A stretch of 64,000 nucleotides of DNA from Lacrimispora sp. 210928-DFI.3.58 (GCF_020554865.1 NZ_JAJCIC010000002.1:196284-260283); one strand, 5' to 3'; shown: positions 7,708 to 17,161, counted from the first letter of the stretch. The notes: a model not told the origin generated them from the letters alone. Program-made: numbers and translations.

Positions 7708-8427
7708 TCACGCAAATTCTTTTCCAACCTGAGGCATGAATCTTACAAAGGCTTCTGCATATTTGATGCCCGGATCGCAGGCCAGGCGTCTTGCCAGATA
7801 GCTGCGGTATTCTGCGCGGTTTGTATAATTATTCAGAAGATGCTGCTGGGAGGCAACGACCTTCATGGCCTGGATCTTCCTGTCCATCACATCGGTAATA
7901 TCAATGAACATATCTGCCTTAAAACCGCACATCTCCGGCTGATCCGGTTCAAACATATAGATATTGGTTGTTGTAACCACCTTCTTCTCCGGATATACAC
8001 CGTATACTTGAGCAGAACGCAGAGCTGCCTGCACTGCATGGCTGGTATTTGTATGGTCAGGATTTAAAGGATCCTCTGTGTGGGTGAGTATAATGTCTGG
8101 ATGGAAATCCTTGATAGCTCCGGCAAGCTTCATCACCTGATCGCGGTCAATGGTCAGAAGGTGATCCTCCCACTCATAGAACTCGATCTCTGCTCCCAGG
8201 ATCGCAGCGGCCTCTGTTGCCTCCATACGGCGGCGGATACGCACCTCCGGTTCACTGATTGAGGGATTTTCACGCCATACCTGATCTGACTCTCCTCTTG
8301 ATCCAAAAGTCAGGTCAATAATCTTCACTGTATGACCTGCCTTTGCATACTGAGCGATAGTTCCTCCACATCTCCAGATAAAATCCACTGCATGAGCACT
8401 GATTACAAGTAATCTCTTCTGTTCCAT
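7708..8427 (-). CDS. PIG-L family protein, GalB (4-oxalomesaconate hydratase)-like
   Basis: 239 residues from ATG 8427, which has AGGAG seven bases upstream; the ATG at 8451 is inside the preceding spacer. The N-terminal SAHAVDFIWRCGG (10-22) replaces the usual AHPDDE metal motif of LmbE/PIG-L deacetylases. The same kind of change is, from memory, seen in GalB of Pseudomonas, a PIG-L-fold hydratase. A second metal motif, LNPDHTNTS, is intact. Having an RraA-family aldolase in the same operon matches the GalB/GalC order of reactions. Alternative: a deacetylase or amidase acting on a glycosylated or amidated substrate. Confidence 0.75.
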   Translation of the reverse strand: MEQKRLLVISAHAVDFIWRCGGTIAQYAKAGHTVKIIDLTFGSRGESDQVWRENPSISEPEVRIRRRMEATEAAAILGAEIEFYEWEDHLLTIDRDQVMKLAGAIKDFHPDIILTHTEDPLNPDHTNTSHAVQAALRSAQVYGVYPEKKVVTTTNIYMFEPDQPEMCGFKADMFIDITDVMDRKIQAMKVVASQQHLLNNYTNRAEYRSYLARRLACDPGIKYAEAFVRFMPQVGKEFA

Positions 8428-8469
8428 AATTATTCTCCTTTTCTCTTTCATTCATCTTTGTTATATACA

Positions 8470-8880
8470 TCAGCAGATCTGGGCAGCTGCCTCATCTGCC
8501 AGCATCTGATCCTCTTCGCCTGTCCATCCGCTAATTCCCACAGCTCCGATTACGTCTCCCTCTTCGTTCTTAATGGGAGCACCGCCTTTTAATGGGGAAA
8601 GATTGGGATCACAGAAAGCGCTCATAGGAACCCCCTGCTTGTCCAGATGCTTCACCATCTCCCAGGTTGACTTCTGAAACTTTGCAGCAGTATATGCCTT
8701 GTGTGTTGCAAAGCCTCCTCCTCTGACTGCCATTCCCTCCATCAAGGTCAGGGATACCAGCACTCCGGCCCCGTCTGATATGGCAATTGCTAAGGGCTTT
8801 CCATTTGCCTTCTCTACGCGTTCCATTAAATAATGAATGATCTTCTCTTTGTCCTCAAATGATAATTTTGTTTTTGCCAT
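8470..8880 (-). CDS. HbpS/GlcG-like (DUF336) protein
   Basis: 136 residues from ATG 8880; AAGGAGG lies 8 bases upstream of it but only 2-3 bases before the ATG at 8886, so the inner start is preferred. The domain covers the whole protein: KPLAIAISDGAGVLVSL, then the THKAYTAAKF helix and the GGAPI...GAVGISGWTGEEDQ end typical of GlcG/HbpS. Some relatives bind haem or cobalamin; many sit in glycolate, diol or aromatic operons with unclear roles. No signal peptide. It follows the TRAP-like permease and precedes the GalB-like gene. Confidence 0.85.
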   Translation of the reverse strand: MAKTKLSFEDKEKIIHYLMERVEKANGKPLAIAISDGAGVLVSLTLMEGMAVRGGGFATHKAYTAAKFQKSTWEMVKHLDKQGVPMSAFCDPNLSPLKGGAPIKNEEGDVIGAVGISGWTGEEDQMLADEAAAQIC

Positions 8881-8928
8881 TTTCATTTCCTCCTTGCTTT
8901 CTATATGTGCTGCAGTATAAATATCCTG

Positions 8929-10294
8929 CTATGCCAGGCTTGTAAATATGATAAACAGACCAGTTCCCGCCAGGAACAAGCTCATTGGGGAGGCATACAG
9001 CATGGTCTTTAAGGGATTGATCTCCTTTCCCAGAAGGCCGCTCAACAGCCCGCATACAATGAAGGTAGTCATATCCGCAGGCGGAAGTCCCTGTCCTCCT
9101 GTGGAGATACAGCTCTCCCGCTACTGCTGCTGCCGCTGGTGTCAGCCCCAGAGCAACCAGGGCCGGACCATAGAATGAGAAGATGGTACTGAGTGAAACA
9201 GAGTCTGCTCCTGTCAGCATGCCTGGGATCACAAGACAGACCGCGCCTCCCAGGATCAAGGTCGTGCTGTTTAGGCTCAGAGCAAAGGCCTCAATGGTCT
9301 CAATCTGATCTCCTGCATACATTGCTCCTAACAGACAGGCTGCACAGGCAAGCTTGATCATCTGGCCCTTTACATTTTTTACTCCCTTAAGGAAAATGTC
9401 TTTTGCATTCATGCGCACTCTCTTGTAGAAAAAGCTGACAGCAGCCGCTACAGCCAGGCTCATTACGATCACTCTTGCAAAGCCTTTTATAATCGGTATC
9501 TCAGACAGTACCGCCAAAACAGGGCCAAATACCATGGTGATCACATCTACACCAAACCCATTGTTGAGTATTACTAATGCCAGAAGTACACCTACCGGGA
9601 TCAGTGAAGGCCAAACCTCACATATCACATCTCCCAGCCGTTCCCTCTTTATCAATTCCGCCGAGCTGTCTTTGTCCTTATGGCCAAAGGCCAGCACCGA
9701 ATAAATCATAACAAACACCGCTGCCACAAAGGTGGCGATCCACCCCAGCTTCAGTGTCTCCGGTTCATTTGCGCCAATAATGCTTGCAGACTGCACAAAG
9801 GAGGAGGAGATCGGCGGCATAAGGGAGCCAAGGGAACCGGCCATGACGATGATAGCGGCAATCTTTTCCACCTCCATCCCATCCTCATCCAAGGCTCCTG
9901 CGACCAAAACTCCTACGATTGCTGTTGCCGCACTGGCTACTCCCAGCATGGAACCTGCAAATAGAAGCGAAATGACCGTGCAGGCGATCAGGCTGCGCCT
10001 TGACGTCCCTAACAGGCAGCGCAGGATCCTGACAATCCCATCCATTGCTCCTAAGCGAAGCTGTGTCTGCGCATAGATGCCGGCCACAGGCAGCAGGCAG
10101 AGTATCCATGCAAAACGGTTTAGACCGTCATAGACCGCATAAGCCCATGTAAGCGGGTTGTAGATGCCGCTGGTGAGCAAGAACAGGGCCGCTGCGGATA
10201 ACAAAGCCACTTCGATGTTTCCACCAATCACCGGAAGCCTCTTGATCAATGCGATCGATAATAACACAGCTATCGGCAAAACAACAGTAATCAT
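8929..10294 (-). pseudogene. TRAP-type large permease-like (DctM-like) gene with a frameshift
   Basis: From ATG 10294 (AGGAGG seven bases upstream) the frame encodes about 11 membrane helices, including GSMLGVASAATAIVGVL and IVMAGSLGSLMPP, which resemble the DctM/TRAP large-subunit core. At about 9109 the reading frame breaks. Upstream it reads VAGEL; downstream the next frame continues sensibly (ISTGGQGLPPADMTTFIVCG and two more hydrophobic helices) to a TAG at 8929. The uninterrupted frame instead runs on as non-membrane sequence to 8855, overlapping the next gene. One extra base (or two missing) explains this. It may be a real inactivation or a sequence error. First gene of the LysR-box-2 operon. 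No TRAP binding protein is visible nearby. Confidence 0.75.
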
Positions 10295-10341
10295 ATCTCC
10301 CCCTCCTCTAACTATCATATTCTTTTGGATATCCTAATAAA

Positions 10342-10370
10342 ATGCTATCATGCCTTTGGGGAAAAGTAAA
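10342..10370 (-). promoter_or_regulatory. Promoter of the TRAP / HbpS / GalB-like / RraA operon
   Basis: On the minus strand, -35 TTTACT (10365-10370), a 17-bp spacer and -10 TAGCAT (10342-10347). The weak hexamers fit an activator-dependent promoter. The LysR box directly abuts and overlaps the -35. Confidence 0.6.
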
Positions 10371-10405
10371 ACGGTGAATACCGTTCAAAAACAACGGTAA
10401 AACCG
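10366..10405. promoter_or_regulatory. LysR-type regulator box 2
   Basis: A 40-bp block matches 36 of 40 positions of the block at 20299-20338 next to the lysR gene. It contains ACGGT-N4-ACCGT and a further ACGGTAAAACCG half-palindrome. It has the same spacing to the promoter in both places. Confidence 0.75.
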
Positions 10406-10406
10406 A

Positions 10407-11750
10407 TCAAATCTGAAGCCTGATCCACCCGCCTTTCTTTACCCGGATACCGACACAGACCATCCGTGTAAACTGGTCTGTCAGGATCGCCAACCAGGCC
10501 CCTATCAACCCCAAGTCAAGTACATAACAGAGCAAATAGCTGAATATAGGCCGGATAACAGTTACGCTCACAAAGGACACAACTGCCACATAGCGGGCAT
10601 CCCCGGCCGCCCTTAGGCATCCTGAGCTTATCACCTGCTGCGTCTGGATAAATACGATCACCGCTATAAAATACAGTACGATCACTCCAATATTTACAAT
10701 CTCTTCCTCTCTCGAAAATGACAGATAAATCGGACGTCCCAAAAGAAGAAAGATCACGCTGAGAACCGCTGAGATGGCAAAAGCAAAGCCTCTTATAATC
10801 TTCAGATAGTGCAGCGCCCTGCCGCTGTCCTTTGCTCCCAAGCTCTGGCCGACCAATGCCACAGAGGCAGCTGAGAGCCCATCCCCAAAAGAAAAGCACA
10901 AAAACAGGATATTCATGCCAATCTGATGGGCAGCAAAGGCCTGAGTGCCCATATGAGCTACCACGGCTGTAAATAAGAAAATTCCAAAGCGCATGCACAA
11001 CTGCTCGATCCAGGAGGAGGAAGCCAGCCGTCCCAGAGAGCACAGAGAAAGGATGTCCTTTGCTTTCCTTTCTTCTTTACAGCTCCAGCAAAGGAAGCCG
11101 TCCTTATGCAAAATAGTCGAAAGGCTGACAAGACAAGCGCAGACAGTCCCAAAAAGAGTGGCGATAGCCGCTCCTGTTACCCCCAGTGCCGGGAAACCAA
11201 ATCTTCCCTGGATCAATAGATAATTCAATATCAGATTTACCAGATTAGAAATCAGACTGGTCCGCAGGGCGATCCCTGTATTCCCGGCCCCGCGCTGAGC
11301 CCCATTGATCACCATAGAAAGCCCCTGAAAAAGGATCCCCCCTCCTATGATGTAGAAATAATGGACTGCCAGTTCATGGGATTCAGGCTCCGCACCCATA
11401 AAAGTATAAATAGCATCTGCAAAGGCCACGCAGACAGCCCCCACGAAAAGCCCCAGGATCAGCGCAACTGCCACAGCCTGCCTCAGGATGCGGTTTGCAC
11501 TTTCCCTGTCTTTCTCCCCCTTTCTTCTTGCAACCAGGGATGAAACTGCAATCTGCAGTGCCGTAAAAGGTGTCAGCGCCAGCATTTTAGGCTGGGAGGT
11601 CATTCCCACCGCCGCAATGGCCACACTCCCCAGAGCAGACACCATGATCGTATCTGCAATAGAAACACAGCCTACGCTCAGGCTCTCCAGGGCAGAAGGC
11701 CAGGCTGTCCTGAAGGTTTGAAGAAGAAGCTCTTTGTTCTCTTTTTCCAT
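10407..11750 (-). CDS. MATE family efflux transporter
   Basis: 447 residues, the usual length for MATE exporters, with about 12 hydrophobic helices in two related halves. The N-terminal half starts with the ALESLSVGCVSIADTIMVSALG helix and the QIAVSSLVARRKGEKD loop; the second half repeats it with HQIGMNILFLCFSFGDGLSAASVALVGQSLGAKD. The start at 11750 has AAGGA ten bases upstream and gives the normal N terminus; a frame extending to 11897 overlaps the upstream gene. MATE proteins export organic cations or drugs using Na+ or H+. Position as last gene of the Opp-type operon suggests export of a product or an unwanted substrate analogue (inference). Confidence 0.9.
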   Translation of the reverse strand: MEKENKELLLQTFRTAWPSALESLSVGCVSIADTIMVSALGSVAIAAVGMTSQPKMLALTPFTALQIAVSSLVARRKGEKDRESANRILRQAVAVALILGLFVGAVCVAFADAIYTFMGAEPESHELAVHYFYIIGGGILFQGLSMVINGAQRGAGNTGIALRTSLISNLVNLILNYLLIQGRFGFPALGVTGAAIATLFGTVCACLVSLSTILHKDGFLCWSCKEERKAKDILSLCSLGRLASSSWIEQLCMRFGIFLFTAVVAHMGTQAFAAHQIGMNILFLCFSFGDGLSAASVALVGQSLGAKDSGRALHYLKIIRGFAFAISAVLSVIFLLLGRPIYLSFSREEEIVNIGVIVLYFIAVIVFIQTQQVISSGCLRAAGDARYVAVVSFVSVTVIRPIFSYLLCYVLDLGLIGAWLAILTDQFTRMVCVGIRVKKGGWIRLQI

Positions 11751-11779
11751 TGTTAATCCGTCCTTCTTGCACTCCTTCC

Positions 11780-12751
11780 CTACCTTGCTGTCAATTGATT
11801 GATCTCCTCCACGTAGTGACAGGCTACATAATGCTTTGGAAGGATCTCTCTGGCCTCCGGCGTCTCGCAGCGGCACCGCTCTGCCGCATAGGGACACCTG
11901 GGTGCAAACCGGCAGCCCGGCTTTGGATCAATGGGTGAGGTGATCTCTCCCTGAATCAGCTGCCGTTCCTGCTTCCGGTCAATATCTGTGGATGGTATAG
12001 CTGCCAGAAGGGCCTTTGTGTAGGGATGAAGCGTGTGGAGAAACAGCTCCTCAGACTCGCACATTTCGATCCGTTCCCCCAGGTACATGACCATGATGTT
12101 ATCGGAAATATGCCTTACCACAGATAAATTATGTGTAATAAACAGATATGTCAGCCCTTTCTCCTCCTGCAGATCCTGCATAAGATTGAGTATCTGGGCC
12201 TGGATAGACACATCCAGAGCAGACACCGGCTCATCGCAAACAATAAACTTCGGATCCAAGGCAAGCGCCCTTGCGATCCCGATGCGCTGCCTTCTTCCTC
12301 CATCCAGTTCGTGAGGATAGGAATTCTCCAGCCGCTTTGCAAGACCTACGGTGTCCATCAGATCCCTGACACGGCTGGCCCTCTCCTCCCAGTTTTTGCA
12401 TATTCCATGTACGATCAGTCCTTCCTCGATAGCCTCGCGCACTGTCATACGCGGATTTAAGGAGGAGAAGGGATCCTGAAAAATGATCTGCATATTCTGC
12501 CTGGACCTGATATAATCTTCCCCCTCCAGGTTTGTCACATTTTTTCCATCGAATATGACTTCCCCGCTGGTTGCCTTTAACAATCCCAGGATGGTCCTGC
12601 CAAGGGTGGATTTTCCGCAGCCCGACTCCCCTACCACTCCCAGTGTTTTACCCTTTTCAATATCCAGGCTCACATCGTCCACTGCGTGAAGGATCCCCTT
12701 TGGGGTCTTAAAATATTTTTTCAGATTCTTTACTTCCACTAATTTTTCCAT
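11780..12751 (-). CDS. Oligopeptide-type ABC transporter ATPase, OppF/DppF-like
   Basis: 323 residues from ATG 12751 (GAGGAG 9 bases upstream), overlapping the end of the previous ATPase by 13 bp. Walker A is GESGCGKST, the Q-loop is IIFQDPFSSLNP and Walker B is FIVCDEPVSALD. The C-terminal Opp-type CRFAPRCPYAAERC segment is present. The ABC signature reads LDGGRRQR instead of the canonical LSGGQRQR; the Ser-to-Asp change is unusual but the partner subunit carries a normal signature. With OppD it would drive import through OppB/OppC. Confidence 0.92.
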   Translation of the reverse strand: MEKLVEVKNLKKYFKTPKGILHAVDDVSLDIEKGKTLGVVGESGCGKSTLGRTILGLLKATSGEVIFDGKNVTNLEGEDYIRSRQNMQIIFQDPFSSLNPRMTVREAIEEGLIVHGICKNWEERASRVRDLMDTVGLAKRLENSYPHELDGGRRQRIGIARALALDPKFIVCDEPVSALDVSIQAQILNLMQDLQEEKGLTYLFITHNLSVVRHISDNIMVMYLGERIEMCESEELFLHTLHPYTKALLAAIPSTDIDRKQERQLIQGEITSPIDPKPGCRFAPRCPYAAERCRCETPEAREILPKHYVACHYVEEINQLTAR

Positions 12752-13716
12752 AGACTGCTCTCCTCTGAAAATTTCAGGCACTTCACATAATGATCCTCTG
12801 ACAGCTCTATCTGCTTTGGATCCTTCTTCCGGCAGGTCTCTGTGGCATAAGGGCACCGGGGACTGAAGCTGCAGCCCTCCGAGAGATTAGTGGGATCCGG
12901 CATCAGGCCTGGGATCGGTTTTAATCTCTTCACGCGTTTTTCCATGCTGGGAATGGATTCAAAAAGCCCGATGGTGTATGGATGCTTCGCGTTCTTATAA
13001 ATCTCCCGAATGCTGCCGTACTCTACGATCTCACCTGCATACATAATGGCAACCTTATCACAGACTTCAGCGACCACTCCCAAATCATGGGTGATCATAA
13101 TAAGAGAAGTATTGAGCTTTTTCTTGAGCTCTGACAGCAAAGAGAGCACCTGGGCCTGAATGGTCACATCCAGGGCAGAGGTAGGTTCATCTGCGATCAG
13201 GATCCCCGGATCACAGGCCAGAGCGATTGCTATGAGCACACGCTGTTTCATACCGCCTGAAAACTGATGGGGATATTCTGCGATGCGGTCAGAGGGGATG
13301 CCAACCAGCTCCAGCATCTGGGCCGCCTTCAGATACACGTCTGCCTTTGACATTTTGGGATAATGGAGTTTTATAATCTCTGATATCTGTTCTCCCACTG
13401 TCAGAACAGGATTAAGGCTGGTCATGGGATCCTGAAAGATCATTGCTATCTTCTCTCCCCTGATCTTCCGCATCTGCTTTTCACTAATGCGCAAGAGAGA
13501 TTCCCCGTCCAGGATCACATCACCCTCTATGATTCTTCCAGGAGGGTTTGGCACCAGGCGCAGGATACCCAGGGCTGTGGTCGTCTTTCCTGCCCCTGTT
13601 TCTCCCACCAGTCCAATGGTCTCTCCGGTCTTCAGGGTAAATGTCACTCCATTTACAGCTTTTACAATTCCATGATCGGTCGAATAATGGACATGTAGAT
13701 TTTTTACTTCCAGCAT
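12739..13716 (-). CDS. Oligopeptide-type ABC transporter ATPase, OppD/DppD-like
   Basis: 325 residues. Walker A GETGAGKT (38-45), Q-loop FQDPMTSLNP (94-103), signature FSGGMKQR (152-159) and Walker B ILIADEP (172-178) are all intact. The C-terminal oligopeptide domain includes CSFSPRCPYATETC. It lies 12 bp after the OppC-like gene and overlaps the OppF-like gene, as in standard dpp/opp operons. It energises uptake of peptide-like solutes delivered by the two binding lipoproteins upstream. Confidence 0.94.
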   Translation of the reverse strand: MLEVKNLHVHYSTDHGIVKAVNGVTFTLKTGETIGLVGETGAGKTTTALGILRLVPNPPGRIIEGDVILDGESLLRISEKQMRKIRGEKIAMIFQDPMTSLNPVLTVGEQISEIIKLHYPKMSKADVYLKAAQMLELVGIPSDRIAEYPHQFSGGMKQRVLIAIALACDPGILIADEPTSALDVTIQAQVLSLLSELKKKLNTSLIMITHDLGVVAEVCDKVAIMYAGEIVEYGSIREIYKNAKHPYTIGLFESIPSMEKRVKRLKPIPGLMPDPTNLSEGCSFSPRCPYATETCRKKDPKQIELSEDHYVKCLKFSEESSLWKN

Positions 13717-13728
13717 TTTCGCAGCCTC

Positions 13729-14586
13729 CTATCGTTTCAATCTCGGATCAAGGGCATCCCGCAAGCCGTCTCCCAGAAGATTTAAGGAGCAGATGGTCAG
13801 CATGATCGCAAGTCCTGGGAAGGTGACCATGTGCCAGTAATTCCTGATATACTCCCGTCCGGCCGACAGCATGCTTCCCCACTCCGGCGTAGGCGGCTGG
13901 ACTCCCAGGCCTATAAAGCTCAGGCTCGCAGCTACCAGAATCGCTCCTGCCACACCCAGGGAAGCCTGTACAATAATCGGAGCCAGCGCATTAGGGATAA
14001 TATGTTTTAAAATGATCCTCCTGTTTTTCACTCCCAGGGCATGGGCAGCCTCCACATATTCCTGTGTCTTTACGGTCATGACCGAGGCCCTGACCACACG
14101 GGCATAGGTTGGGATATTGCTGATGCCTACAGCCAGAATCGCATTAAAGAGTCCCGGCCCAAGACAGGCGGAGAGAGCAATTGCAAGCAGAAGGTTAGGC
14201 ATTGCCAGCATCACGTCCATGATCCTCATGATGACTGTGTCCAGACGGCCTCCATAATAGGCTGCCATTGCTCCCAGGGTGCCTCCCACTCCACAGCCAA
14301 TCGCAACAGAGATCAGTCCCACGATCAGGGAAATACGTCCTCCATAGAGAACACGGCTGAAAATGTCACGACCGAAATTATCTGTACCAAACAAATGGGC
14401 AGCACTCGGTCCTTTCAAAAGCTCGGAAAGGTTCTGCTCATCGTAGGGATAGGGTGCAATCACATTGGCAAAAATGGCAGAAACTGTCAGCATTACCAGG
14501 ATGGCCAGCCCTATCATGGCGCTCTTGTTCTTTTTCAGACGCTTCCACACTTCTTTCGCCTGACTGTTCTTCTTTCCCTGGCTCAT
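13729..14586 (-). CDS. Oligopeptide-type ABC transporter permease, OppC/DppC-like
   Basis: 285 residues with an N-terminal helix followed by a periplasmic-side loop containing GTDNFGRDIFSRVLYGGRISL, typical of DppC. The EAA loop is EAAHALGVKNRRIILKHIIPN, and the end is PEWGSMLS...DPRLKR. About six membrane helices. Its start overlaps the stop of the OppB-like gene (ATGA), showing translational coupling. Intact. Confidence 0.94.
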   Translation of the reverse strand: MSQGKKNSQAKEVWKRLKKNKSAMIGLAILVMLTVSAIFANVIAPYPYDEQNLSELLKGPSAAHLFGTDNFGRDIFSRVLYGGRISLIVGLISVAIGCGVGGTLGAMAAYYGGRLDTVIMRIMDVMLAMPNLLLAIALSACLGPGLFNAILAVGISNIPTYARVVRASVMTVKTQEYVEAAHALGVKNRRIILKHIIPNALAPIIVQASLGVAGAILVAASLSFIGLGVQPPTPEWGSMLSAGREYIRNYWHMVTFPGLAIMLTICSLNLLGDGLRDALDPRLKR

Positions 14587-15547
14587 ACCTTTTCCTCCTT
14601 TCCTGCTTTCTTCTTTTTATAAGTGTTGTACTGAGAACGGATCCTGGGATCCACATATGCATAGAGCATATCGACCAAAAGGTTGATCATACTGAAGGAA
14701 ACGGCTATGAGCAGCACACCTCCCTGAACGACCGGATAGTCCCTCTGCTTGATCGCATCCACCATAAGCTTTCCCAAACCCGGCACCGAGAAAATGGACT
14801 CAATGACAACGGCTCCTCCCAGTCCCGCGCCAAAACGGAGTCCTACGATGGTAAGCACCGGGATCAGGGCATTTCTCAGAGCATGGATCCATATCACTCG
14901 TTTTTCGCTGGCTCCTTTTGCCCTGGCTGTCCTGATATAATCCTGCCGGATGGTCTCAAGCATACTGGAACGCGTAGTGCGCAAAATACTGCAAGAGGTA
15001 TGGACGCCGATAGTAAATGCCGGCATGATCCAATAGGAGGGCCCATAGAAGCCGCTGGCAGGAAGGATTTTCAGGTTCACTGCAAATATGAGGATAAAGA
15101 TCATAGCCTGCCAGAAATTCGGCATGGAAACACCCAGGAGCGATACCAGCCTGGCCAGCGTGTCTATCACGGTATCCTGATACACAGCTGATAAGATCCC
15201 CAAGGTATGGCAATGATCACTGCCACAGTGATGCTAAGAGCCGACAGCAGCATTGTGGTCGGGTAGCGTGAAAGCAGAGATTCTGTTACGGACTGACCAG
15301 TAATATAGGACTTTCCAAAATCCCCATGGAGGATTCCTCCCAGATAGTTCCCAAATTGGACAATATATGGATCATTAAGGCCCATCTCCTCTCTCTGGGC
15401 CTGATATTCTTCTTCTGTTGCCATCTCCCCCACGATCATGCGGGCGGGATCGCCCGGTGTCAGATATAGCATAGTAAAAATCAGCAGAGCGACACCGAAC
15501 ATCACCGGGATCATAAGCAGCAGCCTTTTTCGGAAATACCGAAGCAT
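14583..15547 (-). pseudogene. Oligopeptide-type ABC transporter permease, OppB/DppB-like, frameshifted
   Basis: From ATG 15547 (GGAGG 7-8 bases upstream) the frame encodes a normal DppB N terminus (RLLLMIPVMFGVALLIFTML, then GDPARMIVGE and FGKSYITGQSV) and breaks after ITVAVIIAIP near 15203-15206. The next frame continues without loss as LGILSAVYQDTVIDTLAR through the EAA-type loop (ETIRQDYIRTARAKGA) to the stop at 14583. Adding one base at CCTTGGGG would restore a protein of about 321 residues, the family length. Nothing else is missing, so this is either a recent mutation or a sequence error beside a short G/C run. As written, the importer would lack a functional OppB. Confidence 0.85.
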
Positions 15548-15571
15548 GTATTCACCTCCATTGCAGATCAG

Positions 15572-17161
15572 CTATTCTAATGTAATCTTTGTCAAATCAG
15601 GCAGGCCGGAGGGATCAAACCCAAAGCCCTTTACATTGTCTCTGCAGGCATAGGATATGTAGGCAAATACCAGAGGTACTGAATAATAGCTGTTCCAGCA
15701 GTACTGCTGAAGTTCCTCATAAATCGCCTTTCTCTTTTCTGCGTCATATTCCGCCCGCCCTGCATCCAGCAGCTCCTGGATATGCTGGTCATTACAGTTC
15801 AAAATGCCTGCATAGCCAATGGCCCATGTGGACATAGCATGGTCGGGATCGCCTGAGGAGGCATTAAAACGGCTGCGTCCAAACCTTGTAAGCTTCGCAG
15901 CGTTGCGCTCACGGATCGTTGCCTGGTCGTAAGTGGTGATCATCACATTGATTCCTGCCTCTTTCCACATAGCCTGTGCGATCTCAAGCATATTCTTTGT
16001 TTGCCTGTCCTCCGCCACTGTGATCTCGCAGTCAAAGCCATTGGGATAGCCTGCATCAATCACAAGCTGCTTCGCCCTCTCTATGTCACGCTTGATGGGG
16101 CCGATGGACTTGTGTCCAAAGATCTCAGAGCTCATGACTGAATCTGCAGCAACTCCCATATCTCCGTAAACAGCCTGCACAATGGCCGGAACATCCAGCG
16201 CAATGTTCATAGCCTCGCGGATGCGGATATCGGAAAATTCTTCTGCCTCCATGCTCATCTGCAGGATCTCGTGAGTATATCCGGGTCCGGAAAGTGCCAC
16301 GATCTCAGGATTTTCATCCAGACGGTCATAATCCTCTGGACCTACGGTATAGATAATATCTACACCGCCAGACTCCAGCTCTATGGCACGGATACTGGAA
16401 TCAGAGATAAAACGGTAGATCACGCTCTTTAAACTGGGCTTCTCTCCCCAGTAGTTCTCATTTCTTGTCACGGTAACGTGGTCGCCAGCCACCCATTCTG
16501 TAAAGATATATGGTCCTGTGCCAATGGGCGCCCTTCCATGTGCATCCTCGCCCATCTCCTCCATCGCCTTCTTGTTTAAGATCTGTCCTCTTCCAGTAGC
16601 CAGGTAATTCAGTACGGCTGAGGAAGGATTGTAAAGCTTCATCTCAACTGTCAGTTCATCAATGGCCTTTGTATTAGCCTCGTCAATATCAGAAAACTGT
16701 GTCTTGGTGGCAGAGCCTGTTTTTGAGCGGTTGATCGTGTATATGACATCCTCTGCGGTAAGCTTTTCCCCATTGTGAAAATACACATTATCCCGGAGGT
16801 GGAATACGATCGTGGTGTCATCCGGCATTTCCCAGGATTCGGCAAGCCCTGGTACATAATCGCCATTCTCCCCTTTCTTGATCAGTGTCTCCATTATCAT
16901 CTGCTGGATATTGTGGGCCTGCGGAAGGTTCTGTGTATGCGGATCCAACTTGGCAGGCTCTGCATCCAGAGCAACGATTAGTGTATCTCTGCCTGACCCC
17001 TTTTCAGACTCCTTACCTACCTGTTCCTGGGCAGCGGTTTCCTTTCCGCTTACCTGGCTGTTATTTCCCTGGGCTGAAATGCCAGCCCTTTTTCCGCCTG
17101 TGCATGCAGAGAGAAGCATGACAGCGCTCAATATCAATACGGTCATTCTGCGTTTTTTCAT
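15572..17161 (-). CDS. Family 5 extracellular solute-binding lipoprotein (DppA/OppA type), copy 1
   Basis: 529 residues with a lipoprotein signal: positive MKKRR, hydrophobic stretch and LLSAC with Cys20 as the lipidation site. The body is SBP family 5: DTLIVALDAEPAKLDPHTQN, then FHLRDNVYFHNGEKLTAEDVIYTI and APIGTGPYIF. These proteins deliver peptides, nickel or other solutes to Opp/Dpp permeases. It is highly similar over its full length to the protein at 18637-20217, so the two are tandem duplicates separated by the M20 gene. It lies just upstream of the OppB-like gene. The ligand cannot be read from sequence; the M20 gene hints at an N-acyl or peptide-like amide. Confidence 0.93.
   Translation of the reverse strand: MKKRRMTVLILSAVMLLSACTGGKRAGISAQGNNSQVSGKETAAQEQVGKESEKGSGRDTLIVALDAEPAKLDPHTQNLPQAHNIQQMIMETLIKKGENGDYVPGLAESWEMPDDTTIVFHLRDNVYFHNGEKLTAEDVIYTINRSKTGSATKTQFSDIDEANTKAIDELTVEMKLYNPSSAVLNYLATGRGQILNKKAMEEMGEDAHGRAPIGTGPYIFTEWVAGDHVTVTRNENYWGEKPSLKSVIYRFISDSSIRAIELESGGVDIIYTVGPEDYDRLDENPEIVALSGPGYTHEILQMSMEAEEFSDIRIREAMNIALDVPAIVQAVYGDMGVAADSVMSSEIFGHKSIGPIKRDIERAKQLVIDAGYPNGFDCEITVAEDRQTKNMLEIAQAMWKEAGINVMITTYDQATIRERNAAKLTRFGRSRFNASSGDPDHAMSTWAIGYAGILNCNDQHIQELLDAGRAEYDAEKRKAIYEELQQYCWNSYYSVPLVFAYISYACRDNVKGFGFDPSGLPDLTKITLE

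Noticed and set aside
8855..8928. C-terminal 25 residues of the longer TRAP-like reading frame
   Set aside because: They are read from the next gene's start region in the wrong frame after the frameshift and do not look like membrane protein.
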